The translations under genes were made by a program, and so were the position numbers. The notes beneath the pieces were generated by a model. The model saw nothing but the letters and a program-made list of their open reading frames with translations. It was not told where the DNA came from and ran no database searches. From Hydractinia symbiolongicarpus (taxonomy: Eukaryota > Cnidaria > Hydrozoa > Anthoathecata > Hydractiniidae), in the NCBI RefSeq assembly GCF_029227915.1, contig NC_079876.1, forward strand, positions 8,930,001 through 8,994,000: DNA of 64,000 nucleotides, in the 5' to 3' direction. Positions 62,467 to 64,000 of this stretch are shown one piece after another; the first letter of the stretch is position 1, and every line of letters begins with the position of its first letter.

Positions 62467-64000
62467 AAAGCCCATGAGACTTGTAGTATTTAAAAATATT
62501 TTCATTTTTGATGAGACGCTGAATAAAAGAAGTTTAATCGCCGGCAAACGAAAACCCGCGACTTCCCGTAAATCCCGGACTCGGCCCGTATAGTCAAAAG
62601 TATACAAAGAAAGTACCCAGGGAGTAAACTCATTTCCCGAACGATTTTTTAAATTATTTTTTCACCACTAAAACGCATGAGACTTGTAGTTTTTAAAAAT
62701 GTTTTCATTTTTGATGAGACGCTGAATAAAAGAAGTTTAATTGCCGGCAAACGAAAACCTGCGATTTCCCGTAAATCCCGGACTCGGCCCGTATAGTCAA
62801 AAGTATACAAAGAAAGTACCCAGGGTGTAAACTCATTTCCCGAACGATTTTTTAAATTATTATTTCACCACTAAAGCCCATGAGACTTGTAGTATTTGAA
62901 AATATTTTCATTTTTGATGAGACGCTGAATAAAAAAAGTTTAATCGCCGGCAAACGAAAACCTGCGATTTCCCGTAAATCCCGGACTCGGCCCGTATAGT
63001 CAAAAGTATAGAAAGAAAGTACGCAGGGTGTAAACTCATTTCCCGAACGATTTTTTAAATTATTATTTCACCACTAAAGCCCATGAGACTTGTAGTATTT
63101 AAAAATATTTTCATTTTTGATGAGACGCTGAATAAAAGAAGTTTAATCGCCGGCAAACGAAAACCCGCGACTTCCCGTAAATCCCGGACTCGGCCCGTAT
63201 AGTCAAAAGTATACAAAGAAAGTACCCAGGGAGTAAACTCATTTCCCGAACGATTTTTTAAATTATTTTATCACCACTAAAACGCATGAGACTTGTAGTT
63301 TTTAAAAATGTTTTCATTTTTGATGAGACGCTGAATAAAAGAAGTTTAATTGCCGGCAAACGAAAACCTGCGATTTCCCGTAAATCCCGGACTCGGCCCG
63401 TATAGTCAAAAGTATACAAAGAAAGTACCCAGGGTGTAAACTCATTTCCCGAACGATTTTTTAAATTATTATTTCACCACTAAAGCCCATGAGACTTGTA
63501 GTATTTGAAAATATTTTCATTTTTGATGAGACGCTGAATAAAAAAAGTTTAATCGCCGGCAAACGAAAACCTGCGATTTCCCGTAAATCCCGGACTCGGC
63601 CCGTATAGTCAAAAGTATAGAAAGAAAGTACGCAGGGTGTAAACTCATTTCCCGAACGATTTTTTAAATTATTATTTCACCACTAAAGCCCATGAGACTT
63701 GTAGTATTTAAAAATATTTTCATTTTTGATGAGACGCTGAATAAAAGAAGTTTAATCGCCGGCAAACGAAAACCCGCGACTTCCCGTAAATCCCGGACTC
63801 GGCCCGTATAGTCAAAAGTATACAAAGAAAGTACCCAGGGAGTAAACTCATTTCCCGAACGATTTTTTAAATTATTTTATCACCACTAAAACGCATGAGA
63901 CTTGTAGTTTTTAAAAATGTTTTCATTTTTGATGAGACGCTGAATAAAAGAAGTTTAATTGCCGGCAAACGAAAACCCGCGTCTTCCCGTAAATCCCGGA
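62467..64000 (+). repeat. Three-monomer (609-bp) HOR at the right end
   Basis: The order agtattt with cgcgactt, gtttttaaaaatg with aattgcc, and agtatttgaaaat with aataaaaaaag and acgcaggg starts at 62467 and repeats at 63076 and 63685. The equivalent at 50697-51508 has one full set and the start of a second, at a pairing distance of 11,770 bp. Region 5 has therefore gained one extra 609-bp set. The array continues past the window edge inside the monomer starting at 63888. Confidence 0.85.

Larger units (their letters stand above)
1..64000. repeat. 203-bp tandem satellite array filling the window
   Basis: Every part of the window is a copy of one monomer of about 203 bp, all in the same orientation, beginning here at aaaacgcatgag or aaagcccatgag after cacc-act or cacc-aat. 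I counted about 315 full copies and a 113-bp partial copy at the right end. Copies differ by single substitutions and by indels of mostly 1-9 bp, and whole-monomer gains or losses occur in multiples of 203. There is no unique sequence, transposon or gene between monomers. GC is about 37%. Long homogeneous arrays with higher-order structure are typical of eukaryotic centromeric or heterochromatic satellites. The chromosomal location and species are not shown by the sequence, and I do not recognise the family. Confidence 0.98.

Noticed and set aside
1-64000. CRISPR array, because of regular direct repeats
   Set aside because: The whole 203-bp period is repeated with no unique spacers between short repeats, and there are no cas genes.
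1-64000. Ribosomal DNA, 5S or tRNA-derived repeat
   Set aside because: I see no recognisable rRNA core motifs, no GGTTCGA-type B box and no tRNA-like fold in the monomer.
1-64000. A canonical 17-bp CENP-B box in the monomer consensus
   Set aside because: No stretch on either strand fits the fixed positions without a gap. Only the one-base-short version in B-like monomers comes close, and it is listed as a weak finding.

Overview
The whole 64,000-base window is one uninterrupted satellite DNA array. I count by hand about 315 complete head-to-tail monomers plus a partial one (113 bp) at the right edge. All monomers lie in the same orientation. The modal monomer is 203 bp; most of the rest are 202-206 bp, with a few shortened ones of 194-195 bp. 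GC content is about 37% (76 of 203 bases in the reference monomer). I see no protein-coding gene, RNA gene, transposon, CRISPR spacer set, microsatellite or unique spacer. A long, homogeneous, higher-order satellite of this kind points to a eukaryotic chromosome, most likely a centromeric, pericentromeric or other heterochromatic block read through by long reads. I do not recognise the monomer family and cannot name the organism.

The monomers fall into diagnostic subfamilies (called A-G here, plus a right-hand set). These are arranged in higher-order repeats (HORs) that change along the window. Region 1 (1-17,042) is built from a nine-monomer HOR, A-B-C-D1-C-D2-E-F-G, in intact, shortened (8-mer, 7-mer, 5-mer) and expanded (17-mer, 15-mer) versions. 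A transition zone with shortened monomers follows (17,043-18,243). Region 2 (about 18,244-40,157) is dominated by a very large segmental duplication: 19.3-31.5 kb is repeated at 31.5-38.8 kb. The first copy also carries a 14-monomer and a 5-monomer internal duplication, and the second copy carries small monomer deletions. A second transition zone (40,158-40,757) contains the same shortened monomer type as the first.

Region 3 (40,758-52,924) uses other monomer variants, marked by agtattt in place of agttttc. It holds a 13-monomer tandem duplication, an 8-monomer duplication and mixed blocks. Region 4 (53,130-60,438) is a regular seven-monomer HOR in two related versions. Region 5 (60,439-64,000) repeats the material of 48.9-51.6 kb at a distance of about 11,772 bp and ends in a three-monomer (609 bp) HOR.

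Nothing here acts as a gene network. The biology on view is array evolution: unequal crossover or amplification leaves hybrid monomers, whole-monomer gains and losses, nested duplications and region-specific homogenisation. Three sequence properties could matter for function. One is a near-constant 9-bp-arm inverted repeat in many monomers. The second is the absence of CpG depletion in the consensus, although many subfamily differences are CpG to TpG/CpA changes. The third is a near miss to a CENP-B box in one subfamily. I found no convincing new gene system.
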